Shown: one piece after another, positions 1 through 5,118 of the stretch
Layout of the letters: each line of letters opens with the position of its first letter
How positions within the stretch are numbered: position 1 is the stretch's first letter
Assembly (NCBI GenBank): GCA_029012165.1
Contig: JAQXLO010000116.1
Coordinates: forward strand, 1 to 5,118
Reading direction: 5' to 3'
Origin: Oscillospiraceae bacterium
GTDB taxonomy: Bacteria; Bacillota; Clostridia; Oscillospirales; Acutalibacteraceae
DNA: 5,118 nucleotides
The notes under the pieces: generated by a model
Seen by the model: the letters and a program-made list of their open reading frames with translations, nothing else
The model's database searches: none
Told to the model about the DNA's origin: nothing
Made by a program: the position numbers and the translations under genes

Positions 1-718
1 GATTTTCTTTGTCACGGAAATACTCTGCCATGGTCAGACCCGACAGGGCAACACGCATTCTGGCTCCCGGCGGCTCGTTCATCTGACCGTAGACCAAAGC
101 GGTCTTGCTGATAACGCCGGACTCCTTCATCTCGTTGTACAGGTCGTTGCCCTCACGGGTGCGCTCGCCAACGCCGGAAAAGACGGAGATACCGCCGTGC
201 TGACGTGCGACGTTGTTGATCAGCTCCATGATCAGAACGGTTTTGCCGACACCGGCGCCGCCGAACAGACCGATCTTGCCGCCCTTGGCGTAGGGGCAGA
301 TCAGGTCAACGACCTTGATTCCCGTTTCAAGAATCTCCGTGACGGATTCCTGTTCCTCGTAGGAGGGGGCGGGACGGTGGATCTCCCAGCGTTCTGCGGT
401 TTTCGGTGCGGGCATTTCGTCCACAGGCTCGCCCAGAACGTTGAAGATGCGTCCCAAAGTTTCGGGACCGACAGGCACGGAGATGCTCTTGCCGGTGTCC
501 ACGGCAGGCATACCACGCACCAAACCGTCCGTACTGCTCATGGCGATACAGCGCACAACGTTGTCGCCGACGTGCTGTGCGACCTCGACCACCAGCTTGC
601 GCTCGCCGTGCTGAATCTCCAGTGCGTTTAGAAGATTCGGCAGTGCGCCGTCGTCAAATTTAATGTCAATGACCGGGCCGATGACCTTGATGATCCTGCC
701 CGTATTCGGATTGCTCAT
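1..718 (-). CDS. atpD: F1Fo ATP synthase subunit beta, 3' end cut by window
   Basis: Catalytic subunit of F1 that makes or hydrolyses ATP. The reading frame starts at the ATG at 716-718 and runs open to the window edge, giving 239 codons, about half of the roughly 460-470 residues typical of beta. The N-terminal beta-barrel begins MSNPNTGRIIKVIGPVIDI. The core has the conserved GRIFNVLGEPVD (89-100) and the P-loop GGAGVGKT (153-160, with K159 and T160). GVGERTREGND follows (182-192); its E185 matches the catalytic general-base Glu181 of E. coli. GQMNEPPGARMR (211-222) is also fully conserved. The downstream DELSEED region and C-terminal domain are outside the window. The start is supported by AAAGGA nine bases upstream, a weaker site than those of atpE and atpF. 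The epsilon gene atpC is expected to follow but is not visible. Confidence 0.98.
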   Translation of the reverse strand, partial: MSNPNTGRIIKVIGPVIDIKFDDGALPNLLNALEIQHGERKLVVEVAQHVGDNVVRCIAMSSTDGLVRGMPAVDTGKSISVPVGPETLGRIFNVLGEPVDEMPAPKTAERWEIHRPAPSYEEQESVTEILETGIKVVDLICPYAKGGKIGLFGGAGVGKTVLIMELINNVARQHGGISVFSGVGERTREGNDLYNEMKESGVISKTALVYGQMNEPPGARMRVALSGLTMAEYFRDKEN

Positions 719-727
719 AACGGTGCA

Positions 728-733
728 TCCTTT
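728..733 (-). promoter_or_regulatory. Weak ribosome binding site of atpD
   Basis: AAAGGA, nine bases before the atpD ATG, is the only purine-rich element in the 19-base gap after atpG. It lacks the GAGG core seen before the other genes, so translation of atpD may lean on coupling to atpG (inference). Confidence 0.65.
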
Positions 734-737
734 CTGT

Positions 738-1589
738 TTACGTTGAACCTTCGGAACCGGCGACGATCTCGGTGATTTCCTGCGTAATAGCGCCCTGACG
801 GGCACGGTTATACTGCAAGCTCAAGGCGTCGATCATGTCCGAAGCGTTTTTTGTGGCGGAGTCCATGGCTGTGCGGCGGGCGGCAAGCTCGCTGGCATAG
901 CTTTCGCAGACTGCGCCGTAGACCATTCCCGAGAGGTATTCGGGAATAATTTGGTTGAACACGCCCGTGGAGGACGGCTCGTATAAAATGAATCCCTTCT
1001 GCCGCTCACGTTCCTTGTCCACCGCCAGCGGAAGAAGCTGACAGCTTTGGGGCGCTTGGGACAGCATGGAAACAAAATCGGTATACACGAGATATAAAGC
1101 ATCGAACTTACCGTCTTTGTATGCCTTGGCAAGCTCCTTGCCGAGGGCACTGCACTGCGCAAGGTCGATGGTGCTGACGTTTGCGTAGGCGTCGGTCAGA
1201 ACTTCAATGCCGTTCTTGCGGTAAAATTCCAGTGCTTTTTTTCCGATGGGGACAACGCAGTAGGGGGAGGTGATTTCACGCTCCCGCACCTTGCGGAACA
1301 CATTGCTGTTGTACCCGCCTGCAAGACCACGGTCACCGGCAACCACGACAAAGCACACCTTCTGCACCGGGCGCTCCCGCACGAACACGCTGGAAAAATC
1401 GTTGTTGTAGTTGGCGATATCGCAGAGCGTTTCGTACAGTGCGGTGAAAAAAGCACGGCTGTTTTCCATGCGCTCCTTCGCCTTCCGCAGCTTGGAGGAG
1501 GCGACCAGCTCCATGGCTTTGGTGATGTGCATGGTGGATTCGACGGATCGGATTCGGTTTTTTACATCTCTTGCGGAAGCACCGCCCAT
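738..1589 (-). CDS. atpG: F1Fo ATP synthase subunit gamma (central shaft)
   Basis: Rotating shaft that couples turning of the c ring to conformational change in the catalytic beta subunits. The product is 283 residues, within the usual bacterial range. The N-terminal helix, beginning ARDVKNRIRSVESTMHITKAMELVA (about 5-30), and the C-terminal helix (about 225-280) would form the coiled coil inside the hexamer. The middle Rossmann-like part contains AGDRGLAGGYNSNV (84-97), the conserved DRGLxGGxN motif. The C-terminal family signature is ITQEITEIVAGS (268-279); Ser follows the Gly where many members have Ala, a minor difference. The ATG has a GGGAGG site eight bases upstream. No inserted regulatory cysteine loop of the chloroplast type is evident. 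It lies 18 bases after atpA and 19 before atpD. Confidence 0.98.
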   Translation of the reverse strand: MGGASARDVKNRIRSVESTMHITKAMELVASSKLRKAKERMENSRAFFTALYETLCDIANYNNDFSSVFVRERPVQKVCFVVVAGDRGLAGGYNSNVFRKVREREITSPYCVVPIGKKALEFYRKNGIEVLTDAYANVSTIDLAQCSALGKELAKAYKDGKFDALYLVYTDFVSMLSQAPQSCQLLPLAVDKERERQKGFILYEPSSTGVFNQIIPEYLSGMVYGAVCESYASELAARRTAMDSATKNASDMIDALSLQYNRARQGAITQEITEIVAGSEGST

Positions 1590-1597
1590 AGATGATG

Positions 1598-1603
1598 CCT
1601 CCC
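1598..1603 (-). promoter_or_regulatory. Ribosome binding site of atpG
   Basis: GGGAGG on the coding strand, eight bases before the atpG ATG, inside the 18-base gap after atpA. It supports the start at 1589. Confidence 0.8.
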
Positions 1604-1607
1604 TTTC

Positions 1608-3122
1608 TTATTGCTCGCCGAGGAATTCCCTGACGAAGTCGTCAAGCAGTTTGTCGAGCAGCTGCGTGTCCTCTTTGGAAAGGTCGCCGGTTTTGACGAT
1701 ACGCTCCAAAAGATCGCTGTATTTCAGCTTCACGTGCTCAAACAGCGCCGCCTCGAACAAGCGGATCTGATCGACGGGAATGTCGTTCAGGTGCCCGTTG
1801 ATGACAGCATAGAGGATCACGACCTGCAACTCCACGGCGACAGGCGCACGCTTGTCCTGCTTGAGTACCTCCACAATGCGGTCACCCAGGGCGAGACGGG
1901 CTTTGGTATCTGCGTCCAAATCGGAGCCGAACTGGGCAAAGGCCTGCAGTTCTCTGTACTGCGAATACAGCAGCTTCAAAGTACCTGCAACCTTTTTCAT
2001 CGCCTTGATCTGGGCGCTGCCGCCGACACGGCTGACAGAGATACCGGGGTTGACGGCGGGCATGACGCCCGAGTGGAACAGCTCGCTCTCTAAGAAGATC
2101 TGACCGTCGGTGATGGAAATCACGTTGGTCGGGATATAGGCAGACACGTCGCCGGCCTGCGTCTCGATGATGGGCAGAGCGGTGATGGAACCGCCGCCGT
2201 ATTCGGGGGCGACACGGGCGGCACGTTCGAGCAAACGGCTGTGCAGATAGAAAACATAGCCGGGATAGGCTTCACGTCCGGGGGGACGGCGAATGAGCAG
2301 AGAGAGTGCACGGTAAGCCACGGCGTGCTTGGACAGATCGTCATAAACAATCAGTACGTCCTTGCCCTGCGCCATGAAATACTCGGCGATCGAACAGCCC
2401 GAATAGGGGGCGATATACTGCAGCGGCGCCATGTCGGATGCCGTTGCGGAAACGATGACGGTGTAGTCCATCGCACCGCCGGCTTCGAGGGACTGGGCAA
2501 TCTCCGCCACGGTGGAATTTTTCTGACCGATGGCGACGTACACACAAAGCACTCCCTGACCCTTTTGGTTCAGAATGGTGTCGGTGGCGATACTGGTTTT
2601 GCCGGTCTGGCGGTCGCCGATGATCAGCTCACGCTGTCCTCTGCCGATGGGAATCATGCTGTCAATGGCCTTGATGCCCGTCTGCAGAGGAACACTGACG
2701 CTTTTTCTTTTGATGATGCCGGGCGCCTCGGACTCGATGGGGCGGGTCTCGGTGCAGCCGGTGGGACCTTTGCCGTCGATGGGTTCGCCGAGGGCATTGA
2801 CGACACGACCGATCATGCCCTCGCCGACGGGAACGCTGACAACCTTGCCGGTGCGGCGGACAACGGCGCCCTCCTTGATGTCTGCATCGCTGGAGAGCAT
2901 GACGATGGAAACCACGTCCTCCTCCAAGTTCAGCGCCATGCCGTACTGACCGCCGTCGAAGGAGAGCAGTTCGTTCGCCATGCAGTTGTCCAGACCGTGG
3001 GCTTTTGCGATGCCGTCGCCGACAAGAACGACGGTGCCGGTTTCGGATTGTTCAATTTTTGCTTCGTATTGCTGGATTTGCGACTTGATGATGCCGCTGA
3101 TCTCTTCGGGGCGAAGCGACAT
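1608..3122 (-). CDS. atpA: F1Fo ATP synthase subunit alpha
   Basis: Non-catalytic nucleotide-binding subunit of the alpha3-beta3 hexamer, which also supplies the arginine finger to the catalytic sites on beta. It is full length at 504 residues. Domains in order: an N-terminal amphipathic segment (1-25) that binds delta, a beta-barrel (about 26-95), the nucleotide-binding core (about 96-375) and a C-terminal helical domain (about 376-504). The P-loop is GDRQTGKT at 169-176. The Walker B strand is VLIVYDD at 256-262. The ATP synthase alpha/beta signature is PAVNPGISVS at 355-364, followed by R365 in SRVGG, the arginine-finger position. No key residue is missing and no frameshift is seen. The start Met (MSLRPEEISGIIK) fits homologues and has a modest GAGG ribosome site at normal spacing. 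It sits 15 bases after atpH and 18 before atpG. Confidence 0.99.
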   Translation of the reverse strand: MSLRPEEISGIIKSQIQQYEAKIEQSETGTVVLVGDGIAKAHGLDNCMANELLSFDGGQYGMALNLEEDVVSIVMLSSDADIKEGAVVRRTGKVVSVPVGEGMIGRVVNALGEPIDGKGPTGCTETRPIESEAPGIIKRKSVSVPLQTGIKAIDSMIPIGRGQRELIIGDRQTGKTSIATDTILNQKGQGVLCVYVAIGQKNSTVAEIAQSLEAGGAMDYTVIVSATASDMAPLQYIAPYSGCSIAEYFMAQGKDVLIVYDDLSKHAVAYRALSLLIRRPPGREAYPGYVFYLHSRLLERAARVAPEYGGGSITALPIIETQAGDVSAYIPTNVISITDGQIFLESELFHSGVMPAVNPGISVSRVGGSAQIKAMKKVAGTLKLLYSQYRELQAFAQFGSDLDADTKARLALGDRIVEVLKQDKRAPVAVELQVVILYAVINGHLNDIPVDQIRLFEAALFEHVKLKYSDLLERIVKTGDLSKEDTQLLDKLLDDFVREFLGEQ

Positions 3123-3129
3123 AAAATCC

Positions 3130-3133
3130 CCTC
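3130..3133 (-). promoter_or_regulatory. Modest ribosome binding site of atpA
   Basis: GAGG within AAAGAGGGGATTTT lies seven bases before the atpA ATG. It is shorter than the sites of atpE and atpF but correctly placed, and it supports the start at 3122. Confidence 0.7.
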
Positions 3134-3137
3134 TTTC

Positions 3138-3680
3138 TTAAATCACGGATTGTAACAGATTGTCACGGATGGTGTTGATTTTGTGGCGCACAGTGCCGTC
3201 GAGAGAAGTTTTCTCTGTCTGGACACGAATGCCGCCGATAACGGACGGATCGACCTCGACGTGCAGACGGATCGTTTTCCCAAGCTTTGCGCAAAGCTTG
3301 TCCCGCAGGGCATCTTCCTGCGCCGGGGAAAGCGGGACTGCCGAATAGACGGTGACGTTTTCGATGTTGTTCGCCTCGTCATATTTGCGGCAGTATTCGT
3401 CCAAACAGTCGGGGAGAAAAGCAAAGTGACCGCGCTGCGCCAAGATCTTGAGAAAGTTTAGCACATACGCATGGACGTTGCCTCGAAATGCCTTGTCCAA
3501 AAGAGCGAGACGTTCGTCCAAATGGACGTCCGGCGAGCAGATGAGCTTGATATAGTCGGGGTTTTCCTTCAGAACGGTCTGCAAGGTATGCACATCTTCG
3601 AGCAGTGCCTGCGAGCAGTTTTGTTCTGCGGCGAGGAGCCACAGAGCACCGCCGTATTCTCTTTGTACATCGCTGCGCAT
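3138..3680 (-). CDS. atpH: F1Fo ATP synthase subunit delta (OSCP homologue)
   Basis: Soluble subunit at the top of F1 that joins the b stalk to the alpha N-termini. It has 180 residues, as is usual. The N-terminal part (about 1-105) is the predicted helical bundle, starting with a typical YGGALWLLA segment (family: YAxALFxxA). The C-terminal part contains the delta signature around HVEVDPSVIGGIRVQTE (140-156) with the invariant Gly-Gly at 149-150. It then ends with an amphipathic helix, DGTVRHKINTIRDNL. Five cysteines (22, 48, 92, 97, 130) are somewhat many for this family and would suit an anaerobe. The ATG has a GGAGGGG site between it and the atpF stop, so the two genes are close enough for translational coupling. 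A perfect 20-base palindrome lies inside the gene at codons 128-133. It ends with TAA 15 bases before atpA. Confidence 0.96.
   Translation of the reverse strand: MRSDVQREYGGALWLLAAEQNCSQALLEDVHTLQTVLKENPDYIKLICSPDVHLDERLALLDKAFRGNVHAYVLNFLKILAQRGHFAFLPDCLDEYCRKYDEANNIENVTVYSAVPLSPAQEDALRDKLCAKLGKTIRLHVEVDPSVIGGIRVQTEKTSLDGTVRHKINTIRDNLLQSVI
3281..3300. repeat. Perfect 20-base palindrome inside atpH
   Basis: The sequence CAAGCTTTGCGCAAAGCTTG equals its own reverse complement; the flanking bases do not extend it. It covers delta codons 128-133 (Lys-Leu-Cys-Ala-Lys-Leu), where a repeated Lys-Leu pair helps create the symmetry. In RNA it could fold as an 8-bp stem with a GCGC loop. No function can be assigned, and it may be coincidence from coding. 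Confidence 0.6.
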
Positions 3681-3685
3681 AGATG

Positions 3686-3692
3686 CCCCTCC
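3686..3692 (-). promoter_or_regulatory. Ribosome binding site of atpH
   Basis: GGAGGGG on the coding strand begins two bases after the atpF stop codon; its GGAGG core lies seven bases before the atpH ATG. Ribosomes ending atpF would cover this site, so coupled re-initiation is likely (inference). Confidence 0.8.
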
Positions 3693-3693
3693 G

Positions 3694-4194
3694 TCATGCG
3701 TTGTCCAGATTCTCGATAAATCCGTCGATCAGCGCCTTGTGATCGTCGGCATTGATCTCCCGCTCGATCACCTTGCCGGCGATGGAAACGGAGATATCGG
3801 AAATCTCGTTTTTGATGTCGTTGACTGCCTTTTTGCGTTCCTGTGCGATGTCGGCTTCCGCCTTTTTCAGCATAGCGGATGCCTTGGCGTTGGCCTCGGC
3901 GAGAACCTGATCGCTGTTCTTTTCCGCTTTTTTGGCAGCCGCTTTGAGAAGCTGCTGGGCTTCTGCTTCAGCGTTTTGCAGCTTTTCGCTGTATTCGGAT
4001 TTGTCTTTGTCAGCCGCTTGCTGTGCCTGCGCTGCATCGTTGTAGATTTTGTCCACCTCAGCCTGACGCTTGTCGAGAATCTTTTGTACGGGCTTGAACA
4101 AAAAGCGCTTGATGACCCAGTACAGAATCAAAAGGTTCACGATCGTGACGACGATTCGGAACGGGTCAACGGAGATCAGATCCAAAAATTCCAT
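3694..4194 (-). CDS. atpF: F1Fo ATP synthase subunit b (peripheral stalk)
   Basis: Membrane-anchored stalk subunit that ties the a subunit to delta and the alpha3-beta3 head, resisting rotor torque. It has 166 residues, normal for the family. One N-terminal membrane helix spans about residues 11-31 (RIVVTIVNLLILYWVIKRF), followed by the family-typical FKPVQKILDKRQ at the membrane exit. Residues 40-130 form a long Ala/Lys/Glu/Gln-rich helix without prolines, expected to coil with the second b copy. The C-terminal segment SVSIAGKVIEREI (135-147) matches the conserved delta-binding end of b. The first Met is the only one before residue 108 and has AGGAGG seven bases upstream, so the start is firm. 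No second b-type (b') gene is present, so a b homodimer is likely. The stop lies 13 bases before atpH. Confidence 0.97.
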   Translation of the reverse strand: MEFLDLISVDPFRIVVTIVNLLILYWVIKRFLFKPVQKILDKRQAEVDKIYNDAAQAQQAADKDKSEYSEKLQNAEAEAQQLLKAAAKKAEKNSDQVLAEANAKASAMLKKAEADIAQERKKAVNDIKNEISDISVSIAGKVIEREINADDHKALIDGFIENLDNA

Positions 4195-4201
4195 GAAGCG
4201 G

Positions 4202-4207
4202 CCTCCT
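4202..4207 (-). promoter_or_regulatory. Strong ribosome binding site of atpF
   Basis: AGGAGG (extended to AAAGGAGG) stands seven bases before the atpF ATG, in the 34-base gap after atpE. It fixes the start at 4194. Confidence 0.85.
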
Positions 4208-4228
4208 TTCCTGCATTATGCAAAAGAA

Positions 4229-4489
4229 TCAAAGCTTGCCGATGAACATATTCGGGGTGACGAACATCAGAAGCAGTGCCACGATGAAGCCGTAAATACC
4301 GGTGGTTTCGGCAACGGCGCAGCCGAGCAGCATGGTGGAAGTGACGGAGCCTTTGCACTCGGGCTGACGACCGATCGCTTCACAAGCTTTACCGACGGCG
4401 TAACCTTCACCGATACCGGGGCCGATACCTGCGATCATTGCAAGACCTGCACCGATGGCGGAAGCTGCGAGAATAATTGCTCTTTCCAT
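4229..4489 (-). CDS. atpE: F1Fo ATP synthase subunit c (rotor ring, probable Na+ type)
   Basis: Forms the oligomeric rotor ring of Fo; each copy binds one coupling ion. The product is 86 residues, the usual length for a single-hairpin c subunit. Helix 1 (about 4-33) contains the glycine-rich GAGLAMIAGIGPGIGEGY. The polar loop is RQPE (41-44), which contacts gamma and epsilon. Helix 2 (about 50-79) has AVAETTGIY with the ion-binding carboxylate E61. E28 in GIGEGY lies where Na+-type c subunits such as Ilyobacter tartaricus have Gln32. V59, T62 and Y66 align with its V63, S66 and Y70. The E28/E61 pair resembles the two-carboxylate Na+ site known from Fusobacterium nucleatum, so Na+ coupling is inferred, not shown. 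The ATG start is fixed by an AGGAGG seven bases upstream, fitting the high copy number this subunit needs. It ends with TGA 34 bases before atpF. Confidence 0.98.
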   Translation of the reverse strand: MERAIILAASAIGAGLAMIAGIGPGIGEGYAVGKACEAIGRQPECKGSVTSTMLLGCAVAETTGIYGFIVALLLMFVTPNMFIGKL

Positions 4490-4496
4490 ATTTATT

Positions 4497-4502
4497 CCTC
4501 CT
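4497..4502 (-). promoter_or_regulatory. Strong ribosome binding site of atpE
   Basis: On the coding strand this reads AGGAGG, seven bases before the atpE ATG. It is a full match to the anti-Shine-Dalgarno sequence, set in an A/T-rich leader. It fixes the start and suits a subunit needed in many copies per enzyme. Confidence 0.85.
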
Positions 4503-4522
4503 GTAAATAGTATACAAAATTT

Positions 4523-5118
4523 TTAAGCAGCCTTTTGGGCTTTCTTTTGCAGTTTCTTTTGCTGCTTTTCGAGCTTTGCCGCTCTGGCGGCTTCCCCGTC
4601 CTCAGCGGCCGAGGAGATATACATCATCGTCAGCATGGCAAAGATGAACGCCTGCAGCAAGCCGCCGAAAATGTCGAAGTAGAGAGAGAACACGATGGGG
4701 ATGCCGATTTGGAAGAAGGGAAACTGACCGAGAATCCCGGGCAGCCAGCCGAACACCACGTGGGACAAGCCCAGCAGTGCCGTGTAGACCAGCGTCATAA
4801 TCACCGAACCCGAGCAGATGTTGCCGAAGTGACGGAACATCATGGAGACGGGGGTGGCGATTTCACTGATGATGTTGAACGGCGTCAGCACGGCGATGGG
4901 CTGGGTGAAGCCCTTGAGATAGCCGCCGAGACCGCCTTTGAGTTTGTAGAATGTGATCATGCAGAACACGACGATGGCCCACCCGGCGATGATGTTGACG
5001 TCGGCGGTGGGAGAGAAAAGCCCGAAAATACTCATCAGGCTGGACAGTGCCGACAGCGCCATCAATGCGGCGATGAACGGACCGAATGCGGCGAAGGATT
5101 CGCCCATGTTGGACTTAA
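4523..5118 (-). CDS. atpB: F1Fo ATP synthase subunit a, 5' end cut by window
   Basis: Membrane stator subunit of Fo that forms the two ion half-channels against the c ring. The frame stays open to the window edge (Lys-Ser-Asn precede the Met at 5105-5107). That Met sits in the internal family motif NMGExFAxF, so it is not the true start and an N-terminal part containing the first membrane segment is missing. Counting from that Met, 194 residues are visible, mostly hydrophobic. The essential stator arginine is R92 in MMFRHFGN (E. coli R210 equivalent, codon 4832-4834). The last membrane helix has LQAFIFAML, with Q152 matching E. coli Q252. At the positions of E. coli E219 and H245 this protein has S101 and D145. 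After the last helix comes a charged tail of about 25 residues (171-194) with seven lysines and one arginine, longer than in many homologues. The gene ends with TAA 33 bases before atpE. The family call is secure. Confidence 0.96.
   Translation of the reverse strand, partial: KSNMGESFAAFGPFIAALMALSALSSLMSIFGLFSPTADVNIIAGWAIVVFCMITFYKLKGGLGGYLKGFTQPIAVLTPFNIISEIATPVSMMFRHFGNICSGSVIMTLVYTALLGLSHVVFGWLPGILGQFPFFQIGIPIVFSLYFDIFGGLLQAFIFAMLTMMYISSAAEDGEAARAAKLEKQQKKLQKKAQKAA

Noticed and set aside
197..631. A 144-codon open frame on the plus strand, opposite atpD
   Set aside because: It is an antisense shadow of the conserved beta subunit and has no recognisable protein family.
2241..3155. A 304-codon open frame on the plus strand, opposite atpA
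   Set aside because: It lies entirely against a certain gene and is low-complexity, rich in Gly, Asp, Ala and His. This is typical of the antisense of GC-rich codons. No ribosome site or recognisable domain supports it.
4212..4222. Small inverted repeat TGCAT-T-ATGCA between atpE and atpF
   Set aside because: The arms are only five bases around one central base, with no room for a hairpin loop and no U-run, so it is not a terminator.
3739..4245. A 168-codon plus-strand frame with hydrophobic Phe/Leu/Val runs, resembling a membrane protein
   Set aside because: It is the antisense of the Lys/Glu/Ala-rich coiled coil of subunit b; antisense Lys and Glu codons read as Phe and Leu. Not a real gene.
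4509..4514. TATACT on the coding strand before atpE, resembling a -10 promoter box
   Set aside because: No -35-like hexamer at about 17 bases upstream and no extended -10 TGn. Transcription would start at about the atpE ribosome site and destroy it.
5105..5107. The ATG at 5107 as the true start of atpB
   Set aside because: The frame remains open upstream to the edge. The Met belongs to the conserved internal NMGExFAxF segment, and no ribosome site precedes it in the few bases visible.

Overview
This window holds most of one bacterial F-type ATP synthase (F1Fo) operon, read entirely from the minus strand. From the right edge leftwards the gene order is atpB (a), atpE (c), atpF (b), atpH (delta), atpA (alpha), atpG (gamma), atpD (beta). 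This is the standard bacterial order. Both end genes are cut by the window. atpB lacks its N-terminal part beyond base 5118. atpD is open to base 1 and keeps only its first 239 codons. The usual last gene, atpC (epsilon), would lie past base 1 and the optional atpI past base 5118; neither can be seen.

Layout: 4523-5118 atpB and 4229-4489 atpE encode the ion-translocating stator channel and rotor ring of Fo. 3694-4194 atpF and 3138-3680 atpH encode the peripheral stalk. 1608-3122 atpA, 738-1589 atpG and 1-718 atpD encode the F1 catalytic hexamer and its rotating shaft. Gaps between genes are only 13 to 34 bases, and most hold little more than a Shine-Dalgarno sequence. I see no internal terminator or convincing internal promoter, so the set is probably one transcript. 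No stretch above 300 bases lacks a gene.

Organism: the subunit sequences (especially a and c), the strong AGGAGG-type ribosome sites and the moderately high GC content suggest an anaerobic member of the Bacillota, class Clostridia, perhaps related to Oscillospiraceae. This is inferred from sequence style and was not searched.

How it works: ions pass through the a/c interface and turn the c ring and gamma inside alpha3-beta3. The b and delta subunits hold the hexamer still, and ATP is made in beta (or hydrolysed to pump ions out). The main point of biological interest is the c subunit. It carries a second glutamate (E28) besides the essential E61, with Thr62 and Tyr66. This resembles the two-carboxylate Na+-binding motif described for the Fusobacterium nucleatum c ring, so a sodium-coupled enzyme is plausible. 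Otherwise this is an ordinary, intact housekeeping operon. I found no previously undescribed system in it.
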